This document shows positions 63,092 through 64,000 of a DNA stretch of 64,000 nt, piece after piece. Position numbers and translations under genes: made by a program. The first letter of the stretch is position 1; the number at the start of each line of letters is the position of its first letter. Under the pieces are notes generated by a model. The model had not been told where the DNA came from. It did not search any database and saw only the letters and a list, made by a program, of their open reading frames with translations. The DNA comes from Aphanothece saxicola GSE-SYN-MK-01-06B (lineage in GTDB: Bacteria > Cyanobacteriota > Cyanobacteriia > PCC-6307 > Cyanobiaceae): assembly GCA_019359745.1 (NCBI GenBank), contig JAHHGT010000001.1, forward strand, positions 310,001-374,000, given 5' to 3'.

Positions 63092-64000
63092 TCAGAACCA
63101 CTCCGACTGGGCGTCTTCCTGGGCGTTGACGTTGGCGTGGGGGGTGGTGCGGCGGAACTCCATGGTGATGCTGCGCTTCTGCTCCCCGTCGGCGGCCAGG
63201 GCCTCGATCGGATACAGCTGCTGGCCATCCCGGAAGGGCACCTGGAGCCGGAAGGTGCCATCGGAGGAGAGGGGAATGTCCTCCCCGCCGATGGTGAGGC
63301 GGGCGGAGGGATCGGTGGCGCCGTAGACAATCAGTTCGGCATCGGCCACCAGCCAGAAGGAGCGCTGGCGCGTGGGCACGCCGCCGATGCCGGAGCCGCT
63401 GCGGCCGGAGGCCCAGGAACCCGCACCGGAAGCGGAGAAGTCACCGCCGCCATAGAGACCGGAGGCGGAATCGAGCTCATGAAACGCCTCCGACCCCCTT
63501 CCGAGGGGGCGCCAGGGGCTCGTGGCGCTCTGATAGAGCCGTTCGTGCAGGTCATTGATGATCTCCCTGGTCGGCGCAGGAGCGGGCGTGCCGTCGACCG
63601 CCGGAGGCATGGAGAAGGCCACGAAGGGGTCGGGAAGGCTGATGGCCGGGCTGTCCAGAACGGGGACGTGGGCGGTGGCGGAAAACGCCAGCGAAATCCA
63701 GCCACCGCTGCCCCCTTTGCGGAAGCCGAGCTCCACCCTGTAGTCGCGACCGGACAGGGGCACGGGCAGGTACCACTCGGTGGCCTGGCTTTCGACCACC
63801 ACTTCCTGGAGGGTGTGGGGATGGGTGGAGCCGCCGTCGAGTCCGGTCACGTCGGCGACACGCAGGCAAAGCTGGGTGGCACCCTCGGCCTGGGCCCGGC
63901 TCCTGTCGGTCGGGTTGATCGACCAGCGCACCTGGGACCACTGGGGATCACGGGGCAGGAAGGCGACCCAGGAGGCCTCTCCGCCGCCGCTCGGCGCCGC
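63092..64000 (-). CDS. DUF4912 protein (5' end outside window)
   Basis: Coding stays open to base 64000, so the N-terminus is outside; about 302 residues are visible. The beginning reads ASWVAFLPRDPQWSQVRWSI, the DUF4912 entry phrase, and the rest has EWYLPVPLSGRDYRVELGF and LTIGGEDIPLSSDGTFRLQVPFRDG, which match the second part of this family. Residues with GGGDFSASGAGSWASGRSGS form a glycine/serine insert. DUF4912 is a widespread family without settled function, in cyanobacteria commonly found in single copy. A GTG at 63931 is an internal codon, not the start. Confidence 0.85.
   Translation of the reverse strand, partial: AAPSGGGEASWVAFLPRDPQWSQVRWSINPTDRSRAQAEGATQLCLRVADVTGLDGGSTHPHTLQEVVVESQATEWYLPVPLSGRDYRVELGFRKGGSGGWISLAFSATAHVPVLDSPAISLPDPFVAFSMPPAVDGTPAPAPTREIINDLHERLYQSATSPWRPLGRGSEAFHELDSASGLYGGGDFSASGAGSWASGRSGSGIGGVPTRQRSFWLVADAELIVYGATDPSARLTIGGEDIPLSSDGTFRLQVPFRDGQQLYPIEALAADGEQKRSITMEFRRTTPHANVNAQEDAQSEWF

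Overview
The window is a high-GC, densely packed piece of a cyanobacterial chromosome, most likely from the Cyanobium / Synechococcus picocyanobacterial group. Evidence for this is the set of cyanobacterium-specific families: Psb32, a CPP1-like J-domain protein, DUF6464, DUF3531, DUF6737, a TIGR04168 phosphoesterase and a DUF92/VTE6-type kinase. They sit among ordinary housekeeping genes with very short intergenic gaps and frequent 1-4 nt start/stop overlaps. One tRNA gene, tRNA-Ser(TGA), is visible. I see no CRISPR array, no insertion sequence and no prophage block. The first gene (tldD) and the last (a DUF4912 protein) run off the window.

Regions 1-20 kb: tldD-tldE-fmt operon; two small hypotheticals; RhlE-like helicase, DUF6464 and TerC leftward; a conserved hypothetical; an HpsJ-like membrane protein next to a secreted choice-of-anchor-A-like protein with a C-terminal sorting tail; an E. 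coli GapA-like GAPDH; a zinc-ribbon/HExxH membrane protein divergent from mfd; a GT2 glycosyltransferase translationally coupled to mfd and convergent with a polysaccharide deacetylase; an HPPD-like VOC protein; a 55-aa membrane protein. Regions 20-33.6 kb: ctpA with DUF6737, ispG, family-4 uracil-DNA glycosylase, an aminotransferase, an SGNH hydrolase, a group 3-like sigma factor, a DUF92 protein, rsmE-DUF3531, an ABC ATPase coupled to hslO, a CPP1-like protein, and prfC with a methyltransferase.

Region 33.7-41.9 kb: class II ribonucleotide reductase, then the most striking element, a complete leftward siaA-siaB-siaC-siaD operon (39.35 to 36.17 kb). It encodes a PP2C phosphatase, its kinase, the DUF1987 phosphoprotein and a GGDEF diguanylate cyclase, in the same order as the Pseudomonas SiaABCD biofilm switch. 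It is visibly less GC-rich than its surroundings, and its SiaA lacks the large periplasmic sensor. A CaCA antiporter, a membrane pentapeptide-repeat protein and tRNA-Ser follow.

Region 42-55.6 kb: the three members of the ligase-associated DNA repair set (Lhr-like helicase, ATP-dependent DNA ligase, metallo-beta-lactamase exonuclease) all point leftward but are spread over 13.6 kb. Between them lie a DUF350 / membrane spermidine-synthase / DUF4178 stress module, a Coq4 homologue and a 1179-aa PAS-PAS-GGDEF-EAL-PAS-PAS-GGDEF protein whose inner GGDEF is degenerate. Region 55.6-64 kb: class I fructose-bisphosphate aldolase, nadA, a TIGR04168 phosphoesterase with a coupled glycosyltransferase, a secreted lambda-endolysin-like (GH104) protein, psb32, a MidA-type methyltransferase and DUF4912.

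Two themes recur: c-di-GMP control (SiaABCD plus the multidomain GGDEF/EAL protein) and envelope or surface biology (PEP-CTERM-like protein, glycosyltransferases, deacetylase, lytic enzyme, DUF350/DUF4178 module). All names come from reading motifs and comparing with remembered families; no database search was run.
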